From Ophiostoma sp. CBS 140.51 (taxonomy: Eukaryota; Ascomycota; Sordariomycetes; Ophiostomatales; Ophiostomataceae), in the NCBI GenBank assembly GCA_029298735.1, contig JANSLP010000150.1, positions 1 to 64,000 of the forward strand: a stretch of DNA of 64,000 nt, written 5' to 3'. Both the position numbers and the translations under genes were made by a program. The notes under the pieces were generated by a model. It did not search any database, was not told the origin of the DNA, and saw only the letters and a list, made by a program, of their open reading frames with translations. Of the stretch, positions 10,856-22,686 are shown piece after piece (the stretch's first letter is position 1; each line of letters begins with the position of its first letter).

Positions 10856-12069
10856 TGTGAGAAAGGGGATGGAGGCGGGGTGATAGGGAGGGATGAGCCG
10901 GAAAGGTCGAGATCTCGAGCCAGATCGAGGACAGGACGCTCGCGCGGCTGTTTGTTTTGTTGTTTTGGTGTTTTGGAGAGAGAAAGTTGGAGAAAAGACG
11001 GAAGAGGGCGGACCGAGTCGGGCGCAGAAGTTCGAGACAGGCAAGAGGGAAGATCACGACGCAGCTGCTTCCATGATAGGGTCGCCGCAGCTAGAAATCG
11101 CGCGTGGTTCGTCGTGTGCGTATAAAGAAACAATGGAGATACGCAGGGGGAGAGATGCTGGATGGCGAAAATGCTCACGAGTAGGAAAATAGGAGAGAGA
11201 AGTGGGTTGCGACTGGCGATGTGGTGACGGCGGGTCAGGAGAAAGCTGTCTTTGTCCAGTCCAGTCGTACCTTCCCTGGCCAATCTCCTTGAAATTTGGT
11301 GAGCTTGTGACAGGCTGGCCCGGTTTATGCAGCAGGAAGGTGCGGACCGAACGTGACCCGTGGCCACAGCAGGTGCGCTGGAGCTAACCTGGAAAGCCTA
11401 GAGCCTGGGTCGCTGACCTCATTGTGCTCGCCATGATGCGTGCCCCCTGCTGGAGGATAGGGGGCCAAGGGGCGTATTGGGGGAACTGTAGCGGATAAAC
11501 CTGGGCGCCGTCCGATTCGTTGTCGGGGGCAGTGATTAGTCATTTTACAGCTGCAAAGTGACAGCGACAGATGGAGGCCAAAATTGAGATCGAGTCCTTT
11601 GTTTTGGTTCTATGACTTTATCGTCTTTGGATAGAGTAATTTATTTTGAATTTTTGGGATGTAAAAGAGAGAGGATAATGACCCAAAACGCCGTCCCAGT
11701 TGATAGGTCCATTATATCAACGTCCTATGATGCCATACCTCCAACAAAAAAGAAAACCCAACGCCGTGCTGTCATGGTGTAACACCTTCGAGATGAAAAA
11801 TACAAAATAAATGTGTAAAGTGAGGGACGAGGAGGAAAGGTGGGAAAGAGAGGGCGGGGGAGTGAGGAGTCGTGGGAAGTTGACGGAGAAAGCCGAGAGA
11901 AGGGTCGTGAAGAGGGAATAGTAATAGAGCGTGTGCGTGAAGGATACGACTGTAGAAGGCGCAGCCATAACGCAGCGTTTGGTCGGCTTTCCCCTGCTTC
12001 CAGATAGAGCGACTAGGTCGCGGTTTCATGAGCTCGCCAAACTCAACTGTCCGACCTGTGAAGGCGCAT
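10856..12069. other. SEY1 leader/promoter and TAF13 3' flank
   Basis: Both neighbours are on the minus strand, so the high-coordinate part is the TAF13 3' end and the low-coordinate part is SEY1 leader. Bases 10,870-11,060 are purine-rich on the plus strand, giving a pyrimidine-rich SEY1 leader. A short AT-rich island lies around 11,600-11,720. No additional gene is supported. Confidence 0.5.
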
Positions 12070-12922
12070 TTAGAATCCCAGGTCGTCGTCGCCATCGGCA
12101 TCCGCGTCGTCGTCGTCATCGCCGAAGAGGGCATCGAGATTAGACGGTTCTTCCGCATCTGGCTCTTCATCGCCCGCCGCATCAGCCGTATCGGCCGTGG
12201 CGCCCCTCGTCGCCTGGGTCGCATCGTCTGTCGGTTCTTCCTTGACCTTGACGCCACCCGCCTCAGCATTTGATGCCGCAGCGGCGGCGGCGGCAGCTTC
12301 GGCGGCAGCAGCAGCAGCTGCTTCCTCCTCCATCTTGGCCTTCTTCCGCTTCCCTGCGGTCTTAGCGTAGGGCCCGCGCTTCTTGCCACGGCCAGTCCCG
12401 CTGGTCCCTGTCGTCGCGCTCACAACGTCGCCGCTCCCACTCGGGCCCTCGCCATTCTTATTGCCTTCGCCGCCCTCCTCGCCGTCGCCGAGCTTGGCCA
12501 GGTCATTGATATCGGCCTTGGCCAGGTTGCCCTCGCCAATGCCTGGCATCTTGCGCGCATCCTTGACTTCTTTGCTCATCTCGAACATTTCGCGCACTTT
12601 GCCGAGGAACAGCGGGTTGCGTCGCAGGGCAAACTCAAAGTCCTCGTACTTGATCTTTTGGCGACCCGAGTACTGGCCGATGCGGGCGGCCTCAAAGGAC
12701 AGGCTCTGAATGAAGTCGGTGGCGATCTCGTCGAGCAGGCGCATCGTTTCGGGGAGGGGGTCGCGGGCGTCGCCTCCACCATAAAGGAGCTGGCGGACTA
12801 CATCATGTTAGTTCTTCATCAAGAGCGATATGTCCAGACAAAGGGGCACAACGTCACTCACGCTCGCCGTAGCCAAAGTTCATCTTGCCGACATTTTTGC
12901 CGGCGCGCGCTCTGGGCTCCAT
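12070..12922 (-). CDS. TAF13: TFIID subunit TAF13 with long acidic tail
   Basis: This is the histone-fold subunit of TFIID that pairs with TAF11 and helps position TBP. Exons are 12862-12922 and 12070-12797, giving 262 residues. The 64-nt intron (12798-12861) has a GTGAGT donor and joins GYGE|LRQLLYGGGDA. The histone fold runs from about residue 22 to 110 and contains LLDEIATDFIQSLSFEAA, RQKIKYEDFEFALRR and LGKVREMFEM. The short first exon encodes a basic N-terminus. The remaining half is low-complexity: a Gly/Glu/Asn-rich linker, a Lys/Arg-rich patch resembling a nuclear localisation signal, an Ala-rich run and a strongly acidic end. That tail makes it considerably longer than the yeast (167 residues) or human (124) proteins as I recall their lengths. 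It is divergent from the Kish gene, 487 bp apart. Confidence 0.95.
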
Positions 12923-13409
12923 GATGGGCTGTGGATGGGTGTGACCGTCGCGGTCACGTCGCAAACGTAGAAGACGGACAATACGATGATCAAGATGTCG
13001 TAAACTGTGCAGTCTCTGGGTTGTATACGCCAGTTGTGATAATGAGGAGTTGTCGGCAAAAGTCAGAGGTTGAAATGGTCGTTGTTAAGTCTGAACGTGC
13101 AGCCTTCTAAACTTCCGGTGGAAAAGTGCGCTAGTGAGAGAGGCTGCACGGGCAGGAGCTCTCACGCGCCTGCCAAAGAGCTTATTACGCAGCCTGGTGC
13201 CTTCAGCCAATCGCGTGCCCTCCTTGCCCAATATTGGGCCAGCCCCTTGGGACATACGTAGTGCGCAACTCTGGACAGCATCTCAAAATCCAAAACCGCC
13301 AAATCGACAAACGTGTTGTCAACGATTAACCTCGACGCACTCCCACGACCTCACTTTGTCGGAACACAACCCCTCTACTTGTACACTGAGCGTCTATACT
13401 TCCTCCATA
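12923..13409. promoter_or_regulatory. Divergent promoter of TAF13 and the Kish gene
   Basis: This 487-bp shared promoter has a CCAAT box at 13207-13211. A perfect 12-bp palindrome, CCCAATATTGGG, at 13227-13238 presents a CCAAT-type pentamer on both strands. Such boxes are bound by the HAP/CBF complex in fungi, and the symmetric arrangement suits a two-way promoter. Binding here is inferred. Confidence 0.55.
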
Positions 13410-13879
13410 ATGGTGAGAACTCTTCATCTGTGCCTCCAACGCCTGCTTCGAGCCCCTCGCTGACCCCTTTTCTTCTCCTTCTAGTCGGCTCTCTTCAACT
13501 TCCAGTCGCTACTGCTGGTCATCCTCCTTCTCATCTGCACCAGTGCCTACGTGCATCAGATCTTCCCGAGACTACTCGATAGCCGCAAGCATGGGTATGC
13601 TCTGTTGCTAGCCATAGGCCCCTTTCAGGCCATGGCCACGCCCTCCCCACACTGACGATACAATGCGACGGACACCAGCTAACAGATTATCGTGGACAGC
13701 TTGATGGGCATCTTTTGGAAGTGCGCACGGATAGGCGAGCGACTGAGCCCATACATCAGCTTGTGCTGTGTCCTCATGGCGGTTCGTCAGCCTCGGCTCT
13801 CCCTACTGCGTGGTTCTGCCTCCTTGCTAACTCATGTTCTTCTTCTTCTTCTTAGGTTTCCGTCTTCGTCGGCAACTAA
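13410..13879 (+). CDS. KSH1: Kish family protein (TMEM167-like), secretory pathway
   Basis: This is a small Golgi/early-secretory membrane protein of the Kish/TMEM167 family, essential for secretion in yeast. It is spread over four exons: 13410-13412, 13485-13594, 13700-13781 and 13856-13879. Spliced length is 72 residues, the standard family length. The first exon is the ATG alone. Exon 2 begins SALFNFQSLL and carries the first membrane segment; exon 3 carries the family signature GIFWKCARIGERLSPY and the start of the second segment; exon 4 adds VSVFVGN and the stop. Intron donors are GTGAGA, GTATGC and GTTCGT; acceptors are CTAG, ACAG and TTAG. In exon 3 the acceptor must be the second AG (13698-13699), because only that one restores HGLMGIFWK. 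The gene is easily missed because no uninterrupted frame is long. Membrane topology is inferred from the family. Confidence 0.93.
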
Positions 13880-16800
13880 AGTGCTCTTTGGATGACACGG
13901 CGACGCAACGACGATGCAACGGCGACACACGTCGACTGGTACGGCCATGCTACTGCTTCGACGCCACGACGACAAATGTTCGGCGACGATTTGGTCCCCG
14001 GCCCCCAACTCTTTTTATATCCACAAATTTTGACCACCAGCGGCTCTCTTGGGCACAATTTTATTTTGGGAAACAACACGGCGCAGCACGGAATGATTTC
14101 TAAGGGACTCTACAATGTTTGTTCAGAACGGAAGTGGGAGGAGGCTTGCTATATATTAGCCACAGCAAGCGACCGGATACAGATACAATGAAATAAAAGA
14201 ACACACGACATCAGCCATGGTCCCCATTTTCGGTTGCAACGGTTGCAACGACAAAAATAAGCTCTCCTCCTAGATGAGGTGACTGTTTGTCCATCGACTT
14301 GAGCAGTCTACTGTTCTCGCCTGGCAGATAGGGGTGTGTTATTACACCGAGGGAGCTCTCCCGAGAGTGTGGAAATGGAAGATGCAAGGGAAAGTTGGGA
14401 ACAAAAATGACGGTGCAGACAGTCATTTGCAAAGTACGCGCTGGCACGACCGTCATTCATATGCGCATGCATCGGGGCTTGCATCGGGATGGTAAGGTGG
14501 ATGTGGAAAGGCGCCGTCCTTTCGGAATAGGCGATCCTCCAACTCCTTCAAATCGTCCGTCGTCACGATACGATATGTACGATACGTACGAGCGCTCTAC
14601 ATAGACATACATCCTTCACGCATGGGACTATTCGAGTGCGCGAGAAGAGAAGCACGCCGACGCACAATGACTTGCTGTGACGAAAATTGGGGACCGTGCA
14701 ATCTCGCCTCGAGGCTGTGAGACACTCACCATGCAGGGCTAGCAGGCGAGCAGGCCAGGCACATAAGAGCGATATAAAAAAAAAACGGAAAAGATGTGAC
14801 AACCCGAGGGCAGGAACGATATCCTGCTCGGTTGCACTGCAGCGCGAAATGAAGAGACGCCTTTTCTTCTCACTACCCCAGCCTCTTTGTTTTTTATCGT
14901 CTCGTCCCGGGAGCTGAGACTTCGAATAGCTTGGAGCTCAAAGCTTCAGAGCTTTGATAGTGATTTTAGGGATGTCTCGGATGATTCCAGTCAATATACG
15001 CGCGCATGGACCGAATGCACGACTTGCAAGACACAAGCTAGTAGACGCGGTCAATCGTGCTTATACCGCGTCTATCGTCAATAGAGGTCGAAGTTTGTTT
15101 ACTTTCGAGCTTTAAGCAACAGACCGTCGGCGCCCATGGCTTGGCCCAAATTGCAAGTACTCCCCTTTCTCGGGATTTCAGCAATACCAAGAAGGCTACC
15201 GACGGTGATCGTCAGATTCTTGAGGCGAAATCACGATGGTATCGAGTTGAGGGGATCAATGCACCTTAAAGTACGCGTATATCAAACATTCAGAACAACA
15301 ACACGGGCCTGTCTTCGCCTTCGCCTTCAGCGACGATGTAATGAGAGCGTCATGCAGCCGACGATGTTTCTTGGAAGGTGACAGCTGCATCTCCTCTTCA
15401 ACTCCTGGTTGTTTTTGTTCATGCAGGCACAGAAGAGAGGGGGAGTAGATAGCACTACGATGCACCACCGCATTTTAATCAAACAGTAACAAAAACTGCT
15501 GCACGAGCATGAGTTTCCCCCTGAATCTCTATCCTGAGTGGGTATGTTTCTTATTTTGGCCCTGCACGTATGCATCCAATGTACGTGGGAAAGCACATCA
15601 GAGCGCACATCAGAGTGTACATCACGCGTGCCCTGAACAGGTCTTCGTACGACGAAAGGCATATGCGACGAGCCCCGTGCAAAACCTACCGAAAAGTGTC
15701 TACCTGTCTAAGTAGAGACAGAGAGACCTAGGAGTTGATGCTCCGTTTGAAAGGGATGTAGAAAATGGCACAAAAATGATGGGCCAAAGATGATGTGCTG
15801 CTTCTCGAACATCCATCGTCTATTTTTCTGTTAGGTTTGGCTTGTTTTGTGCCTTTTCTGCCTTGTTCTTCCGTTTTCCGTTTCCCCCTTCTTCTCTTGA
15901 TCGCCTCGGATCAGGCACAAAATAGTACACCGTGCAGATCATTCGCATATGCCCTATTCTCGAACTCCATCAGAGGAACGTGTGGAGGGAAACACAGTGA
16001 GGTATACACAATATGAGATATGAGATGGCAATTTCAGATGCTGATTGATCGGAAAGGTGAGAGCTCATCAACAATTGCACTTTTTGCAAAGATTGTTGTC
16101 GAGGAGTTTCCTGCACTTTTTTATTCTTACTTTCGTAGAGCCTTGCCGTTGCACCCTCTACCGAAAAGTCAGAGCCTCACGACAGGGGTTGCATTTTGCC
16201 TTTTTACTACCACCCAACGGATTGTGCACTCTTGTTGTCGGGTCCTGAACCGAAGAAAATGTGAATATATAAAACGCCAAGGCCTAGGGACCCTGATTCT
16301 GCTTCCCAATCATTACCACCCCCTTTCCCACTCAATGTACGGAATACAGTTTGGCTTAAACGGCAGGGCCGTGGAGGAACGTGGATGCGGCAACGATACA
16401 AACGGATAAGAAGAATAAAACGAACGGGCTGCGTCTCAAACTGCATAGCATACGACGTCCACAAATTTGACTTTACACATTGAACAAAATGCTGCGGTGT
16501 CGTCCTTGCACACAATGCGGCCGATGATTGTGTCAGGCCCAACCATGTTCTCGACCCAACCGTGATTGATGTACACAACCATTGCACACATTGTCTTTGC
16601 GGAAGCTGTTCTGAATGAATAGGCGATTGCAACCTAAATCACAACAGCAAATGTCACATCCAAGCCGCGCGCAAACAACGCACAACTACACAATCAATCA
16701 TGGGTGAATCATCAGGTAGCTGTTTGCACGGCGACAAGCTGAACACTCGGACGCCACAAATTGAGTTTGTAAAATAAGTGCATTGACCTGTCAAGCCTGC

Positions 16801-19000
16801 ATTGTGCCGCTGTTTTTTTTTTGGCACTTTGCACTTTGGTCCATGGAGAAACCATCATGGAAATGTACGCTCGCGATGCATACTTTTCGCAAAGGCCGCC
16901 TTGGTCGACCTTCCATCGTCAGCTTGTCCCGCACCGACGCCTACAATTTTGTTCACCTTAACCATGGCTCCCTCCTCATTTTTATTTTATTTTAACAGTG
17001 ACATGGTTGGCTGTCGACGCCCGTATATACTTCGCCGCCCATGCAGTCACACCGCCAGTTGTTAAGGGGAAATGGGACGGAGGGTCGGACGTCCAGCTTG
17101 GAAGGAAAATAAACACATGCCTGCCTTGCTTGCCTTACTTGCATACTGAAGAATGCAAGCCGTGACGCACAGAGTGAATTTAAATACAAAATGAGGCGCG
17201 ATAGCCAGCGCGACAGTCAGGGAAGCAAGCCCCAAGGAGATATACCACAGTACACAGCCGCATCTCACCGCGTCTATCGCGGCCATGTCTCCGACCCAAC
17301 AGGGCTTCCACCGCCTCAACTCGCCCTGATCGCACATGGGGCTGGCTCGTATTCCATATCCTCACCATAGCCTGTCTTTTGAACTGGTGGGGCTTTTTAT
17401 TGAAAGTTTTTGTGGCCCAAGTCGTGCATATCTACAAACATTTTCAGATGCAAGCTGGAGGCGAGCTGCAGGGCGCGCAGCATCAGCACAACAAACGCAT
17501 CTAAGCGGTGATCCTTTACGATTCTCTCTTTCTCTTGCGACATCATGCAATGCAGAAAACTACATGAGATATCAAGGCAATTCTTGTATGTCCTCTGTTG
17601 GTGTTTACGTGTGTGGCTGTACAGCAGTTTGACTCCTTTTGTCTTTGTGACACGACGGTCGGGTTCGACTTACACCCAATCCCAATACACCACCAGTACA
17701 GCTTAACACGCACAACGGCTACCCAACAACCCGACAGGATCCCAAGGTCCGCCGTCCGCCGTATTGTCGCACTCTCTCCCATTCTATGCTGTTCTCTTGT
17801 CTTCTTTTCAAACGAAAATTGAGGCGTTGGATCTCATCGTACGTATGTTGTCAAAACAGATGCCATTGCCTGTTGCCGTCATCGTTGCATCCTTTGGCCG
17901 GGCAGGTAAAAAAAACAACAGCCAAGCCCAACGGCCAAGAAAACAGCCGACGGTCTTCACTGGTTACGCGTATTTTCTGCCTTTACGAGGGTATTCACAA
18001 ACCAAAAGGCGAAAGGCAAAAAGTGAAGGTATCGACTTACACGGGGGGCGCCGCAACAAAGGGAAGGAGCGCCCGGTCGGTGGCCAAGCGTCCACTCTGC
18101 CACTATGGGCGTTGCAAATCACTTGAACCGGCCTGGCCTTACAAGAACCACGGCACCATCAGTCCGCCTTGGCTCATGAATGAGAATGCTGGGAGAGCTG
18201 AGAATGCCTCGTAATAGAGGGGAGCTGCCAAGACTTTGACGACGAAGCATCTGGCGATGGTGATGAACGAGATGAAAGAGAACGGCCGTGGCAACACCCC
18301 CTCACTTCTCAGATCATCGAATCGTCTTCTTTCGAAAGGAGGTGACTCCTGCTAGACAGTCTAGAAAGGGGAGAAAAACTCAGGGACAGGTCCAGAACGT
18401 CTGCTTATTCTTACTTGTCATTGTGCCAGTTTGTTGCTTAGCGGGCAAAGTGGACATTTTTGGCATCTACAGGGCCCTCTCGAAGGGTCCAGACTTTTGG
18501 GCGGTTCAGAGGGGCAGGCGCTCAGGTGAGCACCCTTTCAGTCAGGAAAAGAGCTATTGCAGGAAGCGACGACGGGACAGTGGGCACATGACCACCTGAG
18601 CCACCGTCGCTCAGCGTTAGACTGCTCCTTCCTCACAAACAACGACAGCTGAAAAAGAAAGAAAAAGGAACAGGGCAAAAACCCACATACCTCCGTATGC
18701 ACTCCCGTATTCTAGACCGGCCTCCCCGCCGTATTATTGCTGCCTCTGGTCTATTGTGTATGTGGCCTGTGTCATTCTATTGCATTTGATTGAATTGGTT
18801 GTCATTTCACAGGTGGGGAGGAATACGGAGATACCCAGAAGCCAGCGCCAGCGGGGAGGCAACCACCCGCAGCCCGCACCTTCTCTCTCTTTGTTCTCTT
18901 CGTCTTGTTGTTCCCCGGAGTCCCCTCCGTCGACCCTCCATCGTCCCTTCCCTTTGTTGCAAAGGCAAAAGTACTTTGTTTCTTTGTGCACCTCCCAGTC
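13880..19000. other. Gene gap, part 1 (downstream of the Kish gene)
   Basis: This begins the 20-kb stretch without a confident gene. Base composition is mixed, with no sustained strand bias. The first few hundred bases should be the Kish 3' flank. Two short minus-strand frames look coding-like: a 51-codon ATG frame at 16436-16591 with four Cys in its second half, and a 70-codon frame without ATG at 18139-18351 that could be a terminal exon. Both are discussed as findings. A minus-strand frame at 17062-17337 encodes two hydrophobic stretches but has no other support. No transposase, reverse transcriptase, tRNA or CRISPR-like structure is seen. Confidence 0.4.
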
Positions 19001-19284
19001 ACAAAAATTGGCAACCACCAACACGAACAATGCCATTGTTTGCACGCCGGATAAGTACATATTAATACAGTATCTTTTTACGGTGCTTTTTGCATGTATT
19101 TATCCTCTTTTTGTAGCCAGTTTTGTTTTGTCCGAACACACTACAGTTACGCACATATCCAGTACGACGTACACCCCCCTCCTCCTACTTCCCCTCGGCC
19201 CTCGTTTATTCGTTCGGGCGGCTCACGCCTCGGGAGGACGGGCTTCGCGTGCCACGTGGGACAGCCTGGGGTGGGATCCTTGCA

Positions 19285-19298
19285 ACGGAGTACTCCGT
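19285..19298. repeat. 14-bp perfect palindrome, CGG-N6-CCG
   Basis: The sequence ACGGAGTACTCCGT is its own reverse complement and contains inverted CGG triplets separated by six bases. That is the layout bound by some Zn(II)2Cys6 regulators such as yeast Ppr1. It stands in the gap far from any recognised gene. The half-site ACGGAGTA recurs in intergenic DNA here (for example near 25,726 and 26,335), so it may only be a common intergenic motif. Confidence 0.35.
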
Positions 19299-19840
19299 CA
19301 GAGCCTGTTTGATGTACGGGAGTGCGTCGTAGTGTGCTTGGGGGCATTGTTGACCCTTTGTATTGCAAAATTTCCATGGTTTAGCAGAGTTTTGCTCGTA
19401 TTGCTTACATATGGCCCTTCACGGCCGTGAGAATTCTTGTTACTGCCGCCGGCCTCGATACCGCTCCGTCTCACGGAAGGCGCGGGTAGAAGAGTGAAGA
19501 TACGAAAGAGACGAAGAGTACGGAACGAGCAACGGACGGACAAGTGCACGGCACAATATGCAGGTGCAGTCGTCCTTGCAGCCCTTTACTTGACCCGGAC
19601 ACTGCAGTCTACCTGATCAACGCACTGCGTATATGCGTGCAGCACAAGGACGTTGCATGTGCTGTAACGAAGGCAGGGACATCGACGGCAGGGAGAACTA
19701 GAAAGGAGGCCCGACTCGTGCACTCTGTGGAGAGGCCTGGTCGATCTCGTCCGAGTAACTAAGAAGAGTTCATCGTTCTTTCCCTCTCCACTGCAGTATC
19801 GAGATTTAATGCTGTTTTCTCGCTCTTGCCATTACAGCAA

Positions 19841-19866
19841 CTGTTGCTGTTGCTGTTGCTGTTGTT
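19841..19866. repeat. CTGTTG microsatellite
   Basis: This is a short tandem array of CTGTTG/CTGTTGCTG units on the plus strand, continuing imperfectly to about 19,885. It is noncoding as far as can be seen. Confidence 0.7.
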
Positions 19867-22659
19867 ATTACTGTCGCTATCGCTGCTGGTCGTGATTTCC
19901 CCTCCAAGATGTCTCTGTTGCACTCGCACCTCCCTTGCCTGCCCCCCGGCTGCGACATGGCGTGCATATGTCGCAGACAGCCCTCGCATGGTAGGAAGGA
20001 GGGTAGGTACGTCGGGAAGGAAGAAAATGAAAACAAAAAAGCAGACAAGTGTGGCAGGTGTCCCTCGCCTTCTATTTTCGCATGGTTTGAGCCCTTACGT
20101 GCGCACACGATAGAAAAGGTAAGACAGAAATCACAGGAAGACGGCATATTGAAATTGCAGTCTCCTTGCTTTTGCGGACGTAGCCAGCCCGTCCGCACAG
20201 GAGTGCAAAACGGGAAGGCGCGTATATGATTGCTTTATTTACACGATATCCTACTTGTATGTATTCTTGTTGTCTTATTTCTTTTCTTTGCAGTGCTTCT
20301 TTTCTATCGTAATTATACTTTTGTTTTGTTTTATTCCCCCAGCCTCTTTTCACCCCTATATTTATTTTTTACTCTCATCGCTTCCGATTTTAAATTTGCT
20401 GCATGTACTATGTACAGGTGCGCGAATGTTTCTTTTTCTTTCACGATATTTCACTGCAAGTATTATATTTTCCCTCATCTTTTCTTTTTCTGCCTCCTTG
20501 GTGTCTCGCCCTTCTTCCCTTTCTTCGATAACGACTGCCGATTGCGTACAAGACGCGCCCGTACGCTGCACTCGCTTGCATTGCATATTTTGTACTGGTG
20601 CGCCCTTTTGTGCCTCTACGTACAGCTGTTTGATTGCATGCACCTTTCTTTACTTTTTGATTTAATTCTCCTTACCCTTTCTGCCCTGTTGTTTATGTTA
20701 TTTCGTTTGCTTGTTTTGCTGTACGACTATTTCAACATCGCAGCTCTCTTAGCCGTCCTATTATTACCGCCCTGCATACGAAGGCTTCCCGTGGCGACGG
20801 CTTTGCGTCCAGTCCCGTCCCAGTCGATGCCCTGCCGGCGTCGTCTTAACTTGTAGTCCTGTTTCTTTGTAGTCTCAATCGTGAGTCGTTGGAGCAGTTT
20901 CAGAGTCCTGCCCTGCCTTAGCTCTGCAGCAAAACGGGAGCCCTCCTTTCCTCCTATTTTCCCTACACCCTGCCTCATTCGTCGCACCTATTTGCCTCCT
21001 GTGAACACAAGATACAGCAGCTGGCTGGAGCCAGTCCCCGGTCGATGTCCGGCAGCTTCAGTTTCAGGGTTTTTTTTTTCTTCTTTTCTTTTCTTGTCTC
21101 CTGCGCCTGCAACATTGCATCGCATGGCATCGATTTGTTGAAAAGAAAGACTAGCTGTCGCCCCTGCAGGTGGCCAAATCGACATTCTCACACTCATTGG
21201 ACCGGAGACGTCCCAAATACCAACCAAAGTATCCCATCTTTTCCATGCATATGCTACAGTCGCATGCAGACTCCATCACTGCGCCCTGTTTTCTCAGAAT
21301 GTTCTCATAACAATATTTTAACCAACACATAAAGTTTCTGCACATCGCGTGACTAGGGCAGCCTTACAGGGAACCGGAAGCCGGCAGCCAATTGAGTCGG
21401 TGGACACGAGAAAACGCAAAAAAGGCTCGCCTTGCCGGTAACGGTGACCGAAAATAAGAGCAAGGAAAATATCAGAAAGGCCAAGAGGTCAAGAGGTCGA
21501 GAGGCAAGGATGAGTGTTGTGAAAGCTTTTCTTAACAATGATTTGTGTTACGAAATAGAGAAAATGGTAAAGGCTGCAACGACGAAGATTTCGAAATAGA
21601 AAAACGTCAAAGAATGCGACGGCTGGACGGGTACTCAGTATGCTCTGGTCACCAACTTCCCAAAGCTTCACATGTGAGTCCAAATCTGCAAAGGCGATGT
21701 GACCTGCAAAAATTGTTGTGCTACCAAAGTGTGGACGCCACAGAGTCATAGTTGACAGTGTCAATGCGACTTGGCATTGGCAAATAAGCCATATCGAGTC
21801 ACTTCTGAGTGGTCAACTAGGCCATGCGGGAGGAATGGGAAAGGTGAAAAAGAGAAAGAGAAGAAAAGAAAGAAAAAAGAAAAAAAAGCGAAAATACACC
21901 GCTCCGTCCGCACAGCCCGACGGCGCGGGCGGCAAAACGGCCGTTTCGTTTTAAGTTTTATTTCTACTTTGCTTCTTGACTTTTCTTCATTGTTCCTGTC
22001 CATTAATAGGCCCATCCTAGTTGAGCGACTCGGGGCTCATCCCCGGGAGGGAGGGAAAGACGGGCACGCGGCCACGGTCGCCTCGCTTGCTTACAGCAAT
22101 GTAGAAGTATACTTAAACAGTTTAAACTCAATTAAGAGGGGTAAGAGGTTGCGAGGTGATCGAGGCAGTCTTGATAGTCTTGATAGTTTGGCTATCGATC
22201 TATCGATGCGGACAGGATACAGGGTGGATTCCTATCACTAAATATCTCGACGCAATGACGCTGAATGGCCTGGTCTGGATCTCAGATCTCTCATCAAATT
22301 GTTCGGCCGAGCTGAACCAACGGTCATGAACGGTTTACGCCACGGTCAGCGAGGTCCTTTCTATTTTAACCTTTTTTTTAATTTCCTTTAGATGGTCGTT
22401 TGTGTCACTGCATTGTTGCTGTGCTTCGTATCTCCTCCCCAATTTAGGTACTTGTCCGCGTAGTTTTGAGGGTTAAAAGTCACTGGAATACAGCGAGAGC
22501 GAAACGAAAAGAAGGATGGGCAAGATGAGATGGCGGCCAATAGGGCGGTTTCCGTCTACCTCCGTGGACTAACACGGGAAAGTCCCTTCCTCACTCTTTC
22601 TCTCTCATACTATCTCGATACTTTCTTCGTACTCAGGTTGCAAGGCTGCGACTGGCGCT

Positions 22660-22686
22660 GTCTGTTTGTCTGTTTGTCTGTCTGTT
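22660..22686. repeat. TCTG/TTTG microsatellite
   Basis: This is a tandem tetranucleotide tract of GTCT and GTTT units inside the pyrimidine-rich part of the gap. No gene context is seen. Confidence 0.65.

Noticed and set aside
18756..19430. A 224-codon plus-strand frame in the gap
   Set aside because: Composition follows the C/T-rich DNA, there is no conserved motif, and it overlaps other frames of similar length.
20230..20856. A 208-codon plus-strand frame predicted to be highly hydrophobic
   Set aside because: Phe, Leu, Cys and Tyr richness is expected from T/C-rich DNA. It has no ATG at its start and no family resemblance.
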